Shown here: positions 21,202-33,760 of the stretch, in pieces
Numbering within the stretch: the stretch's first letter is position 1
How the letters are laid out: each line of letters begins with the position of its first letter
NCBI GenBank assembly: GCA_029204225.1
Contig: CM055107.1
Coordinates: 10,088,472-10,152,471 of the forward strand
Origin: Diphasiastrum complanatum
Taxonomy: Eukaryota; Streptophyta; Lycopodiopsida; Lycopodiales; Lycopodiaceae
DNA: 64,000 nucleotides
Direction of reading: 5' to 3'
Notes under the pieces: model-generated
What the model was told of the DNA's origin: nothing
Seen by the model: only the letters and a program-made list of their open reading frames with translations
Database searches by the model: none
Position numbers and translations under genes: made by a program

Positions 21202-21829
21202 TGTGAGAAATTCAACTAGTTTAATCATATTTGCTACATTTATATATTTGGAAAATTGAGGCCAACTTTATATTCGACTTAGAGTTTGACTTTTCAAAGT
21301 TAATTAGTCTAAATTTCATTTGAATAAACAATTTTTAAACAGTGTGAAAATTGTAGAAGTCGAGGTTGAGTAGATTCAAATGTACATTGAGCCCAAAAAT
21401 AGTAGGGTTTGCATTTTGGAGGGGAAGCCAAGTGGCCAAATAGGATTTGGACTTGTTATAAAAGGATGTAGCTCATGGAGAAGCAGATCTTCTCTCTTCT
21501 CTATCTCATTTCATGCTTATACATGGTTCTCTTGGATTCTACTATCCATTGGTGCACTATACTTGTGATATCTTGCTCTATGTGTAGAATGATCTATATT
21601 TGTTATTTTTTGGTTCACACATGTGAAATATAGAAGCTTGCTATAAATATATAGATAACAACATTACTTTATATTTCGATTCATGTCTGATCAAGTTCTA
21701 TTAGAATTTGCATTCTATTTTGTGTGTAGATGCTGATTTTTCCACATTGGCAAGATTGGTGGAGTAGCTTGTTTTGTAACCAAAGATCTTTAGTAGATTT
21801 GGATCTGAATTGATCCCAAATCTTTCACA
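21202..21829 (+). repeat. CopD 5' LTR
   Basis: 628 bp with TG...CA ends. CACACATGTG is at 21616-21625. The primer site begins at the next base. Confidence 0.93.
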
Positions 21830-21841
21830 TGGTATCAGAGC
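21830..21841 (+). promoter_or_regulatory. CopD primer-binding site
   Basis: TGGTATCAGAGC, complementary to initiator tRNA-Met, adjoins the LTR end. Confidence 0.92.
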
Positions 21842-22428
21842 TTGTGTTTCAGGTTATGAAGGAGAAAATCACATCTATCAATGATTTGGAGAAGATATCA
21901 TAATGCATGCTAGATTGGATTCTACACCAAAATCAAGTTTCTTGCATTTGTAGATTGGATCTTTTGTAGATCAAAATCCTATATAGGTTCATAAACTTGA
22001 TCAATCTGATTTTTGAATTCACATGTTGAAAAATGCCGATTTTTGGATCATTGGATTAGTCTAAGTGGTGGCTAATAGATTGCATATCAAGATTTTAAGC
22101 ATTTGCATGCAGATTTGGAATATTCAAGTTTTTGTGATTTTGTCAAAACCCTAATTTTGATTGGTTCTCTAGATAGTAAGGTTGTTGGACTTCATTTGAG
22201 TGTGTTTCAATCTTATAAAGTGGCAAGAGTCATTAAACTATTGAGGATAGATCATATGTTGATCAAGATTTCATGATTCTATGTGTTGATTTGCTTGGTA
22301 TAAGTGCTAGAAGAAAATTTTGAGAAGTTTTATATCTTTGTGATTTCCTTTTGAAAACATTTGTTGTTGTTCAAAGGAGTGCTTTGTGCATTGAAACATG
22401 TTGAAAAAGAAGATTAGGTCATTGCTAC
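21842..22428 (+). other. CopD untranslated leader
   Basis: About 590 bp without an ORF between the primer site and the Gag start. Confidence 0.7.
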
Positions 22429-23206
22429 ATGGCAACATCAAGTGGAGTCATGTTGGAAGCCAATGATAGGCTTACCTCAAGTAACTATTTGTTGTAGAAA
22501 GTGAGGATGGAATCATTTCTTGAGATAAATGATGTTTTGGATATTGTTGTAGGTTTGGAGGAGAGACCAGCAATACAACAAGATCAAGTGAGATAGGTCC
22601 AAAAGGGCTCTACACATTATCAAGATGAATGTTACCAATGAGCTTCTCAAGGAAGTTGGTAAGAGTACTTCATCTAAAAATGCTTCGGATTCATTGAAGA
22701 AGCTTTATGAATCCAAGTCTACTTCTAGAGTGTTGACTCTAAGAAGGCAAATCTTTTCTTGTTTGCAAAATAATGAATAAAGTCCAAATACTTTTATTTT
22801 GAGGATGAAAGCATTGAATGATGAGTTGGCTTGCATTGATGAGAGCATTAAGGAAGGAGAGCTTGTTCAAGTTATTCTTAATGGATTGTTGGATGCTCAT
22901 GCTAACATTGTTCAAAGTATTGCTATTCAAAAGACTTTGCCAAGTTTGATGGATCTTCAAGAGGTCTTGATCAATGAAGAATATAGGCTTCAAGCAAGAG
23001 GTGGATCTACATCGACACTCCAAGAGGAGGCTATGTTCACAAAGGGAACATTCAAGGGCAAAAGCAAAAGTAAGTGGTCTAAAGGGCAAGATCAAGGGGA
23101 TACTTCTTCAAGTGGCAAAAAAAAAGATAGATCAAAGCTCAAGTGCTTCTATTGTGGCATCGAAGGACACTTTGCAAGTGAGTGCTACAAGAAGAAGAGA
23201 GACTAG
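22429..23206 (+). pseudogene. CopD gag
   Basis: Starts MATSSGVMLEANDRLTSSNY at 22429. An in-frame TAG at 22495-22497 replaces the Trp seen in the related elements (family YSIWK). After further stops and shifts the frame is open from 22799: MKALNDELACIDESIKEGEL, VILNGLLDAHANIVQS, then the zinc knuckle CFYCGIEGHFASECYKKK near 23145-23195. Gag packages element RNA. This copy is not translatable. Confidence 0.9.
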
Positions 23207-23212
23207 GGAGAC

Positions 23213-23875
23213 ATGCAAGGTAATCTTACTCTTGATGAGGATGGTTTGGATGTTCAAGATGCAAATGATGATGCTTTTGTGATGTTTTCATGTATGCTTG
23301 CTAATGATGGAGATCTAGATCCATGGTGGATTGATAATGGAGCAAGTTCACACATGACTTCTCACAAAGAGTACTTCACTTCTTTGTTGGCATATGGAGA
23401 TGACAAGAGGGTGATCTACACATCCAATGATGGTGAGTGTGCAATCAAAGGGATTGGCACAATTCTTATTTCTCTCTACAAATAGGAATGTTCATTTGGA
23501 GGATGTCTTGTTTATTCCATCTATTACCAAGAACTTGCTTAATGTGAGTCAGTTGCTAAGTAAAGGCCTCAAAGTTGAGTTTGTTGGAGATTTTTGCATG
23601 ATCAAAAGGAAGGATGTCTTGATAAGGTAAAAGGCAAGGGAAGTCGTTCAAACTAGATGCTTGTGTTATTGCTAACCAAGTTGGATGTGTTGCAGGAGAG
23701 CAAATACCTATTCAAGAGGTTTGGCATAAAAGGATGAGACATCTTAACTTCAAGTCATTGGAGGTAATGGCTAGAAAGAAGGTTGTGATAGGTCTTCCAA
23801 GTTCCTTAAGTGTCATCAATCATGTTTGTGAGTCTTGTGCTTTGTCTAAGTCACATGGTCCTATTTCTACTTTAT
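23213..23875 (+). pseudogene. CopD protease and GAG-pre-integrase region
   Basis: The protease active site reads WWIDNGASSHMTS (about 23323-23362): the usual Asp-Ser-Gly is Asp-Asn-Gly here, which should impair catalysis. Then DGECAIKGIGT, a frame change near 23480, VLFIPSITKNLLNVSQL, and finally EVWHKRMRHLNFKSLEVM and CESCALSKSHG near 23715-23865. The coding sequence stops at about 23875, before the integrase catalytic core. Confidence 0.88.
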
Positions 23876-23889
23876 ATGGTTGAAAAATC

Positions 23890-24335
23890 CAACAAACGGA
23901 TGCAAAATCTACTTTTCTGAATGGAGTCTTAGATTAGGAGGTGTATACAGTAAAGCCTCAAGGACTTGCCAAGCAAGGAAGAGCCTCTTATATGCAAGCT
24001 AAAAAAAAGTTATTTGTGGATTGAAATGAGCACCACATGCATGGTACTCATGTAGCAAAGAGATCTTCAAACAGAGGAACATAATACAGAGTACAACATA
24101 TCATAACCTTTACATTCTACAACACAATTATTTGCTCGTTATTCTATACATTAATGATTTGAACATTATTGGAAGCATATTCTTTTGATAGATCACATGA
24201 AAGCAAAATTTTCCAATGCCAGTTATGACATGAGAGGTTCAAGATTGATGCAATATTGTCTTAGCATTGAAGTATGGCAAAAGGAAAATGCTAGCCAAGA
24301 GCCAATGGTTAAGCCAAGAGTGCCAACAACCCTCA
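23890..24335 (+). pseudogene. Copia reverse transcriptase scrap inside CopD
   Basis: QTDAKSTFLNGVLD, then EVYTVKPQGLAKQG, a LYINDLNIIGS segment in place of YVDDLI, and RLMQYCLSIEV. This is a very degenerate copia RT. Its motifs differ from the RT of the other elements here, so it probably comes from another family and marks an older insertion or deletion in CopD. Confidence 0.65.
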
Positions 24336-27097
24336 AGGCTATTCTCATGAAGTGAATAACAAGGCATTGACATGGCGTGACCAAATCTTACCTACCACAT
24401 GGGCCTATCATGTACTTTCAAGGTCTCTTGTATTCTCACTGAAAGCATTTTTAGTCATAACCAGAAGCACCGACATATTCACTATTAACTATCACACTAT
24501 CATTGGCATGAACATCAACATGCCATAAAGGAGAAAAATCACACACAACATATTTATATTTATATTTATGTATTGCTATTCCGAAAAACTACAATTGGTG
24601 ATGGTATAACTAGTGGTAGATCTTATGTCATCTATAATACATGTCCAATTTGCATTAATATAATCCACCAAGACTAGTGCTTCATATCAATCATATCTCA
24701 ACCCATAGTAAAGAGTACCACAAAACACACATGAGGATTTTCTTGGCAAATTTTATGTATAAAAAGGCCACTTTCTCATACTCATATGCAAAAAATGTCG
24801 ACCTCTATTGGGACCAAGCTCAAGAGGGCACCCAAACTAGCTGGTAAGGATCTGCTCCCACACAAATTTGGTAATGCTTTCCCTATTTTTGTCCTTTAAT
24901 AAAACTATGCTATTATTAGCTTAGGCCAATATTGGAGGCCAGACTTGGCGACCAACTTGGGGACACACTCCTTTTCAAATTTAGTTATTCACATATGTGA
25001 AATCCATCAAGGAAGGGGCCAAAATTTGCCCACCAGATAACATTCATTTACTTAGTTTAGAAGTTAGGCGATTCTATTGGCTAGTTTTGGAAGGCTAAGC
25101 AACTTCAAATTCACTTATCAAATGTGGTCAAGGCTGATCATGATTCATGAACAAAGTGTTTCTAAGAACAAATAGAACCTTTTATAACAACACAAAAGCT
25201 TTTGAAATGAGTTCAAATCCTAGAATAGGGTAGCAATTTAGTGATGGCCAAGGGGCAAAGTGAAAGATAAAACTTTATCAGAATGTTTAGATGCGCACTT
25301 CCATTGTATGTAGGTTGGGCTAAGTCAGAGGAGCAAGCTTGCGTCTTTGTTTGAAGAAGCCTTTTTGGCTTCCTTCTCTTTTCTTATAAATGGATGATGT
25401 AAATGGTTATAACAAGTTTATTTCAATTATGATTGAATGTGTTGAATGCCATGATAAATGGAAGTGGTTAGTAGCTTTGTGCGGGCATGTCAAAGTATAG
25501 AAGTACACTTTTGCTAGTTCTATATTAAACCTTGCGTTATGAGGAGTGTGTGGGAAGGGAGTTTAAGGCCCCTATAAGGGAATGGAATGGTTGTGGAGGG
25601 TATTAAAGTCATAGAAAGATTTTGAGCAAATTGAGGAATTAAGATGCGATAATTTAGGAGTTTGGACATACAAGAAGTTTTCCAAAATTGCAACTAATAT
25701 GTTTAGAGATGAGAGCTTGCGTTGGCTCTCGTGCCTCTTACAATGACAAAGACACCAAGAATCCTTTCCTTACCATTCTTGGTTTATTACAATAAATCTT
25801 GCAACATTCTACTAAAGGACAAGTACAAATCTCGCTACTTGAGGTCACCCTCACTTAGGCCTTCTTGTGGTCATTTTAAAGTTTATGTACGTAGGATTAA
25901 TCCATTGGCTTGTTTAAAAGTGGGGTCCTCTTTGACTTTCAAGTTAATTTGTTGTGTCGTTTTGTTTGCTATCTCTTATATCTATATTTGTCCATATTCT
26001 CAATAATACAATTATTGTACACGTAGAGGCGGTTAAAATGTAATATCATTTCCAATAGTACAATATTTGTCGTTACAATGCAATTATTGTGGTTATTAAA
26101 AAACATAGAGATAGAGGTGGTTAGAATGTAATATCATTCTCAATAGTACAATATATGTCATTACAAGAATATATACAAATGGAATCAATGAAACATATTG
26201 AAAGTACTAATAAAAAAGGAAAGATATGGCACATGTCTCTTTGTGAGCATTTTTGAAAGAGGATTGAGTTCAAAAGTTTACATCAAGAAAATTGTGGCAC
26301 ATAAGAAAAGTGGCATGGTGGTTCCCTTCTATAATTTGCAAATTTGACAACAATGGTATTCATATACCTCCATAATATGAATTCAAGTGTGTGGCACATG
26401 ACAAAAGCGGCTTGGTGGTCCCCTTGTACAAAAGTGGCTTGGTGGTCCCCTTGCATAATTTTTGAATTTCACATCAATGGTATTTATATACCTGTATAGT
26501 ATGAATGCACGTGTTCACAAACATGACTTTTATAATGTGGACTCATTCAATGGTATCTATAGACCTTCACAATATGAGTGCATGTGTGAACACAATGGCT
26601 TTGCTTGGTTTCAACACCTTGGCAGGCGCTGCAACAGAGCCCAAGGCCCTAAAAGTGTAGCCCCATCTACTACACAATCAATGAGGTCTCTCCCTCTCCT
26701 TCCTCATGATAACTCTAGCTAGGGAGGCACCCCACGCATGTCCTCCATTGAGGCCTCCCATAATTGGCCTCTCCCATTAGGATGTGCCCATGTCCCACAT
26801 TGAGGCATGTATCCTATAGAAGGAGGCCTCCTCCATGAGTTCCAAAGCATGTATTATGTACTGAGATGTTGTTGCTCTTTTAATTGAAGATTATTCTACT
26901 TGCATTTCCTTCCATGCTCCATCTTCATGCATTTTGTTTGGGTACTGAAGTATGAATGTGCTTGTTGATGCTTTCTTCTCTTAAGGATTGCTTTGGGATT
27001 AGCATCAGGTAGATGTGCAGAATTTAGAAATTGTCTACTATTCCACTGATTTATGATGTTTCCTAGTTTCGACTCCCTGAGGAGTTTTTGTTACAAA
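24336..27097. other. Unrecognised DNA inside CopD, with local repeats
   Basis: 2.76 kb with no protein-coding match I can name. A 75-80 bp direct repeat lies at about 26025-26085 and 26105-26165 (GGCGGTTAAAATGTAATATC-like). From 26280 to 26600 a 110-130 bp degenerate repeat carries GTGGCACATGACAAAAG, CTTGGTGGTCCCCTTG and CAATGGTATTTATATACCT words. The open frames at 25722 and 26462 have no recognisable domains. Confidence 0.5.
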
Positions 27098-27687
27098 TGT
27101 TGAGTGACAATTGTAGCAAGCACTCTGTAGGATTCCCAGTTGTTTAATTAAAAGTTGTGTTGATGATTCTGTGATTTCAATAGGAGTAGAATTAGTTTAA
27201 TTCCTTGTTCTTTGAGTAGAGTATGTTAGGAATAATCTGCAATCTGTAAAACTAAAGAAAGAACTGAAGCAGTTTGTAGAGCAGTACAAAATCGAATTCC
27301 TGATAGATCCTAAATCCAAGTTGAGCATCCATTGTCAATTAAGGATCAAAATCAGGCCATAGTTGTGCCTCTGACAGGTGGGTACAACATCACTATACTA
27401 CCATTGTTCTATAGAGAGCAGACTAGAATCGATAGAGTTGTTTGTCAAATCTGATTCTATTTCGAACAGTAGCTGGTTGAATACTCTTAGAATATCCTAG
27501 TCTTAGCTAACTGAACAGTAGCAATTGAAGATAATATAAGCAAACGTTGGTGCTAGTTGTTTAGCAAAACCTGTGCTGAGAAGTAGAGTCGCTGCTAGCT
27601 GAGAGATTCCATAGCAAACCATGGAGAATCGATGCTAGTAGAGGTAGAGATTCCTGAGCAAACATGGAGTAGATGCCTCAACAAACA
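27098..27687 (+). repeat. GypE LTR (Ty3/gypsy), 5' copy
   Basis: Starts TGTTGAGTGACAATTG and ends just before the TTGGCGCC primer site. A second, inverted copy lies at 36000-36532. About 590 bp. Confidence 0.82.
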
Positions 27688-27706
27688 TTGGCGCCATTGC
27701 CGGTGA
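27688..27706 (+). promoter_or_regulatory. GypE primer-binding site
   Basis: TTGGCGCCATTGCCGGTGA closely resembles the TTGGCGCCGTTGCCGGGGA site common in plant Athila/Tat-like gypsy elements. Confidence 0.82.
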
Positions 27707-29037
27707 CAATCTTCTTGCTTTCAGAACCATAGAACTCGTTTTTTCCAGACCATTTTTCAATTTTGCATCATTTTTGTTTGTGTTGCTTGCTATACTGCAT
27801 TCTTCATTTTCCCAAGCACACATGTTTGTCAAATCATGAGTGCGTCAGAACGTCCCTATTGATTCTTCAAATCTGTGCGAACTGACCCCACACATTCTGG
27901 AAACCCATCGGTGCACCGCTAACTCGCGTTTCTAGACATCGCCAGTCGAAAATCGCATTATCATATCTTTTGAGTTACTTGAATTTTTTCAAGTTTCTCC
28001 ACTTTTTTTTGAGTTTCCACCGTTTCTACCGTCCACACCGCTGTTTTGGACCACCACTCAAAATTTGAGTTTTCAAATTTTCAATCTTCTCGATTTTTCC
28101 GTCCGTCGCTTCTTGAAAATTTCGATTTTCTCGATATTCCACTTGTTTTCAGTTTTTCAATATTTGCATCCGCCAAACTGCACAAAAAAAAAAATTTGCA
28201 TCCGTCATTTTTTCAGATTTTCGAGTTTTGAAATTTTCAAGTTTTTCTCAGAAAAATTTCATCCGATGTTTATTTTTCTCACTTTCTATCCCTACTGCAT
28301 CCGACAACCACTTCTAACAAACAAATTCGGTCCGGCAATCCCATTCGATGATCCCATCGGAAGATTGCATCGGACAACTGAAAAAAAAAAAATAACAACA
28401 CCACAAAAACAACCAAAATTTTCTCAGACACCTGCATCTGCTTCCCTTTACTCATATCAGTATTTTTTATTTTTCAAGTTTTTGGGATATTTTTTATCTT
28501 TTTTTTCATTCGACAAGTTTTAAAATCCTTTCCTGTTTTTCGAGTTTTGAAAGAATTCTTATTTTTTTGAGTTGTTGCATCCTTCCTACTTTTTTCAAGT
28601 TTCTAAGATTTAGAACTTTTTTCCATCAAACAAGTTTTTCAATCTTTTCTCTTTTTCAAGTTTTTGAGATTTTCATATTGCACCCGCCGAAATTTCATAT
28701 TTTGTATTTTTTTTTGAGGTTTTTGAGTCTCTTGAGTTGTTCAAAAATTTTCAAATCTCTCGAATTTTTTCAAGTTCTCTGAATTTTTTTCGAGTTTTCA
28801 AAATTTGTGTTCGACGATTCCATCTGACAAACTACACAACAAGACTTTCTCTGACGATTGCATCCAACGATCTACAAAAAAATCTGTTTGACGTTTTCAT
28901 CTGACGGATTTTTTGAATTTTTGACATTTTCGGACTTTCCATTTTTTTCGCGTATCTCGGAATTTTTCAAACTAAATTTTTCGAGTTGTTCAAAATTTTT
29001 CGAGTTCGAATTGATGAATCAACAACATCACCAATAG
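27707..29037 (+). other. GypE leader, extremely T-rich
   Basis: 1.3 kb in which TTTTTCGAGTTTT, TTCAAGTTTTT and GCATCCGACAA-type words recur dozens of times. Long Phe/Ser-rich frames on the + strand (28046-28782) reflect composition and not a gene. A similar T-rich block follows the coding region at 31648-32350. Confidence 0.65.
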
Positions 29038-29560
29038 ATGGAGAAAATCAATAAAGACTTCCAGCAAGTCTTAAAATCTATTCAGAGTCAGTTGCCAGGC
29101 CAATCGTCTTCTGGTAATGCTATCCATAGGCGAAAAGACACTTGGTGCCCGCAATGTCATGGCGCACATACCGGTAATGAGTGTCCATTACTCCACCCTT
29201 ACGAAACGCAGCATTGTATACTGTGTGATACGACCAATGGTTATTCCAGCACTTCAAAATAGATTTTTTGTCTACGGAGAAAGCACTCACTTTCAAAGAA
29301 AATGTCGACTTCGATATGACTTTGTCACTGAGTGTGCTGATTGTATCAGAAGGCATCGCTATAAAGATTGCCCTAACCAAACCAAAAAGATAGTTCCAGC
29401 ACTTAGGGTATTTGAAGAGTTGTTGCATGTTATCACATGTGCGTAACATCAGGCCTTAGATGAAAACAAGGACCCAGCACAACCACACCCTCCTGCTAAT
29501 ACTTCCATGATTCCACAATTTTATTCTGACCTTGTAGAAGCTCAAAGGCAATACCATGAG
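29038..29560 (+). pseudogene. GypE gag nucleic-acid-binding region
   Basis: One frame gives WCPQCHGAHTGNECPLLHP, the next CADCIRRHRYKDCP: Cys/His clusters in the place of a Gag zinc-binding region. Several frames are needed to read it. It lies 5' of the gypsy RT in the expected order. Assignment to gag is by position and Cys/His content. Confidence 0.55.
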
Positions 29561-30390
29561 TTCTGAGATGAGTTTAATAGAGCTGAAGCTAGAATTTCTA
29601 CTCCGTCATCCACCCAATTACCTACGCAGGGGCAACCACCACGAGAAATAGAGGTTCTTTCTGATTTCTTACAGGTACTAGGCCATATTATTTCTCGAAA
29701 TGGTATCGCCACTAATCCCGAAAAGATCAAAGTCATTCTTGAAATGCCCCTACCTGGCACAGTGAAAAAAATTTACATCTTTCTGGGCCACATCGGTTAT
29801 TATCAAATTTTTATAATACACTACGCCGATAAAGCACTATTAGTATATTAAATCGTAACTGATCCAAGGTACAGAAGACAGAATTAAAGCCTTCAAAGAT
29901 CTTAAACAGACTTTAGGTATCGCACCCATTCTTTGCGTGCCTGATTATACTAAGGAGTTCCATGTGCATACGGACGCAAGAAAGTATCCCATTGGCGTTG
30001 TTTTAACACAGTCCATAAAATTTGGAAAGGATTTCTCAATCTGTTTTCGAAGCCGTCAGCTGGTTCCAACTGAGGTTAATTATTCTACAACAGACAGAGA
30101 GGCATTAGCAATGGTCTATGCTATTTAACAATTCCATCATTATTTGCTAGGCCAACTTTTTTGTCTTTTATACTGACCATCATGCTCTTTTTTATCTTTT
30201 GAATAAACCATGCAAAATAGGACGAATTGCACGATGGATGTTGATTATTTTAGAATTCACTTTCGAGTTGTTATTTGAAAAAGATCACAACATTTTTTGT
30301 CTGATCATCTTTCACGGTTATCCAATGCTGAAGCACCTGATGAGCCAATAAATGATGAGTTACCAGATGCGCGTCTATTTTATATAGATG
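29561..30390 (+). pseudogene. GypE reverse transcriptase end and RNase H
   Basis: FLQVLGHIISRNGIATNPEK and FLGHIGYY (about 29665-29810) are the conserved end of a Ty3/gypsy RT. EFHVHTDARKYPIGVVLTQ and NYSTTDREALAMVYAI (about 29950-30128) are the gypsy RNase H with its Asp and Glu. The RT fingers and palm, including YXDD, are missing. Stops occur throughout. Confidence 0.88.
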
Positions 30391-31647
30391 TGACTCCATT
30401 ATGGTTGGGCAGATGATATCACTAGATATCTAACCACTGGGGAGATGGATCCTCAGTTGACCAAACCGCAAAAATAAAACTTATCATGAAATCCTTGTCA
30501 TACCATCTTATTGTGGGACAATTATATAAATTAAGTGTTGATGGTATTACACGTCATTGTGCCCACGAATTTGAAGTTCGATAGATTATTGCCTTGACAC
30601 ACGAAGGTATTGGGGGAGGCTCCATTTCTCCTCTGATGCTACTACTAGGGCAATTCTTTTGGCTGGATTTTGGTGGCCAACCCTTTTCAAAGACACTTAC
30701 ACTTATATAAAAGTTTGCGACGTTTGCCAACGCGCAAAGAATACCAAAAAAGCTAATCACAATCTCCTTACTCCAATACTTGAAAGCAAAGCATTTTACA
30801 AATGGGGTATTGATTTTGTTGGACCTATTAGCCCAGCAGCCCGTGGCACACAATCACGATATATATTGATTGCCACTGATTATGCAACAAAGTGGATAGA
30901 GGCTAGAGCAACACAAAAAAGCAGAGGCAAAGTCTGTAGCACACTTCCTCTATGAAAACATTATCACTAGATTTGGTTGTCCAATAGAGTTTGTCAGTGA
31001 TCAAGGTTCTCACTTTCTTAAAAAGTAATCAACAGTTTACTGACTCGTTACTTCGTTATACACCGAAACAGCACCCCGTACTATCCTAGATGCAATGGAC
31101 TAGCTGAGTCTACGAATAAAACGATTTGTATAATCTTAACCAAAATAGTAGAAACCAGTCGATCAGACTAAGAAGTTATTCTCTGCTATATGGGCCACGG
31201 ATTAGAAATCACCATTTGAGTTGGTATATGGCCAAGAGGCTGATATGCCAGTATAATTTTTAATTTCGTCCTTACGTGTCACTTTAGCTTATGAGAAGGA
31301 CTTGTGTGACAATAATGCTTATCAACACCAAGTTTAGAATCGACTTATCACGTTGACGAAACTATGTGAAACACGATTTATATCCTACCATGCACAGTTA
31401 GTTCACAAACAGCGACAGAAGGCTTGGCATAATCGTCATGTCCAGACTAAGGATATTCACGATGGTGTTAAAGTTTTACTTTACACATCTTTCAAAGCCC
31501 ATTCAACGTCCATACGTTGTCCATAAAATTTTTACAAATGGTGTCATACAATTAGAGATGCTAGAAGGCATACCCCTTGACACCTTAGTCAATGGTAGCC
31601 ACCTACGGCGATACTATGAAAACACCTTTACCATAGATCCTCTTTGA
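30391..31647 (+). pseudogene. GypE integrase
   Basis: The zinc-binding segment HEGIGGG... and AGFWWPTLFKDTYTYIKVCD with CQRAKN lead to the core: WGIDFVGPI (Asp, near 30805), FVSDQGSHF (Asp, near 30990), then a region reading HRNSTPYYPRCNGLAES-like words. The C-terminal part PYVVHKIFTNGVIQLEML and LVNGSHLRRYYE ends near 31645. Ty3/gypsy order (RT, RNase H, integrase) is preserved. Many stops and frameshifts; no chromodomain seen. Confidence 0.88.
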
Positions 31648-32350
31648 AAAGGACTTCCGGGTTTTTTTTTTTTGTTTCCTATTTTTTCTTTTTCACAGCT
31701 GATCCATCTTCTATGTATAAATATTAGAGTTATTTTTGCCCATGTGTTTTTTCCATGTATATTTCTAACCACATTTTTCGAAAACCATTGGTTTGATACT
31801 TACTTTCGGAAAATACATAAATATGTGACGACTCAATTTTTTTAACCACAGTCTCAAAAAATATTTTTCGGTGCTTGCTATTTTTTGATCCCTTATTGAT
31901 TTTTCCATACTTCAAAAATTTTTGATACTAAAGATTTTCTTAAAAAAAAAAAAAAAAACCCCACAAAAAAAAAAAGACTCAACAAATCCGAGATGTTTTC
32001 AAGTCATCACCAATTTTTCAGATTTTTTCAAGTTTGTAACGACTCGAAAAATCCGAGATTTTTTCGCTTTTTTAAAAAGTTTTAATACTTTTCATGTTTT
32101 TGAATCATTGAAAAAAATTTCAAGTCAATAAAAAAAATTCAATACTTTATAATTTTTTGATCCATCCTTTTTTCGATTCATTATTTTTCGATTCATTAAT
32201 TTTTCGATCCGTTATACATTTTTTTGATACATTATTTTTTCGAGTTGCTTTCATTTTTTGAGCCCTTGTCATTTTTGGATCTTGAATTCCGTCTGCCAGT
32301 TTTCGAGATGATTTGCATCCGACAATTGTCCTAAATTTTTCTATAAATAC
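31648..32350 (+). other. GypE 3' T-rich region
   Basis: T-rich low complexity with TTTTTCGATTCATTA and ATTTTTTGATCC words, mirroring the leader. No 3' LTR of GypE is visible downstream within CopD. Confidence 0.55.
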
Positions 32351-32805
32351 GTTGGTTGTCTCTTTCTTCTCTTATTTTATAATTCTCACAAGAGGTCATG
32401 TCAGCTTCACAAATCTTTGACATTTTTTATGATTCCTATTTCGATTCAACGACTTTCAATTTCAAACTGACTGCTATCTCCATCGCTCCTCCACATGCAT
32501 GCATCATCCGATTCACTTGCTAGGAGACTTCAGCCGATATATAGAGTAGGATCCTGTGCATGAGCACATGCAATTCCGATGCAGGTCAACTATAAATAGA
32601 TCACAGCTCTTCATGCATATGTCTTGTCTATATCAGTCACACGTACATACACTACTCCATATGTCTCAATTAAAGTGTATGAGTCATCTCAAAGTCATTA
32701 GTCACCAACAGGCCTCGATGTGGAATAAAATCTAGGCATGACCAATAATCTCGAACACTGGAGGGCCGGTCTACCATATTAGGACTATTCTATGTCCTTA
32801 GCTGA
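32351..32805. other. Unrecognised DNA with two TATAAATA boxes
   Basis: CTATAAATACG (near 32341) and CTATAAATAG (near 32591) each lie ahead of a CT-rich or mixed stretch, as in LTR promoters. Could be degenerate LTR sequence; not demonstrable. Confidence 0.35.
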
Positions 32806-33760
32806 ATATGGTCGTAACAAAAGATGAAGTGTATGATGTCTCTGTTAAGTTCAAGAATGCAAGGGAGAATCAATTTGACAATGGTGATGAGTATATATCT
32901 ACCAAGTTTGAGGCCTTTTGTGATGAGCATGGGATCAAGAGGGGGAGTATACAACACCCACCAGGACCCCACAACAAAATGGAGTGGCTGAAAGGAAGAA
33001 TAGGACTTTATGTGAAAGTGCTAAAGCCACAAGGTTAAGTGCTAATCTTGATAAACCATTTTGGGATCAAGCTTTGTTGCATGCCAATTTCTTGTGCAAT
33101 AGGTGGTCGAGTGCTATTTTGGATGGAAAGACACCTTTTGAGATGCTATGGCAAGAGGAGGCCGAGTGTCAACTTTCTAAGAACTTTTGGATGCACATGC
33201 GATGTCAACATTACTCTTGATGATAGGACCAAGGAGAATCCATCTTCAAAAAAAGGTATTTTTGTTGGATATAGTGAGGTGAGTAAAGCCTACAAGGTTT
33301 ACATTCCTTCTACTAACAAAGTGATTGTTGGTAGAGATGTCATTTTTGACGAGGGGAACATTCCAAAAGTGTCTTTAAGTACTATTGATAATGATGTGGA
33401 TGGATCTAACATTCTTGATGTTAATGTAAAGTATCCTACTTTAGATGGTGATGATGATGGACCTTCATCAAGTCAAAAGCCAAGGAGAACATCAAGGGAA
33501 AGACAAATGCCTTTGAGGCTCACGTATGATGAAAAGAGTAAGCAAGTAGTTTTTGGAAATTATGTTGCTTTCCTAACCTCTTTTGATGAACCTACATGTG
33601 TAGATGAAGCAAGGAAAGAAGAGGAGTGGATCCAAGCAATGGATCTTGAGTATCAAGCTCTTATGAAGAATGGAACATGGAGATTGGTGGAGTTACCTAA
33701 GGACAAGAAAGCTATTGGATGTTTTTATGTTTTTACAGCAAGTAATGGATCTAGAAAACA
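32806..33760 (+). pseudogene. CopD integrase second half and RT start
   Basis: KDEVYDVSVKFK is followed after a small deletion by DNGDEYISTKFEAFCDEHG (catalytic Asp), then NKMEWLKGRIG in place of NGVAERKNR: the catalytic Glu region reads in a neighbouring frame (MAERKNRTLCESAK). Then KTPFEMLW, GIFVGYSEVSKAYKVY, LRLTYDEKSKQV, EEEWIQAMDLEYQALMKNG and TWRLVELPKDKKAIGC, the first segment of the copia RT. The rest of the RT and all of RNase H are deleted. At least two frameshifts. Confidence 0.9.

Noticed and set aside
28046-28782. Phe/Ser-rich open frames that look like membrane proteins
   Set aside because: They lie in the T-rich leader of a gypsy element; the hydrophobic look is composition, with many overlapping frames.
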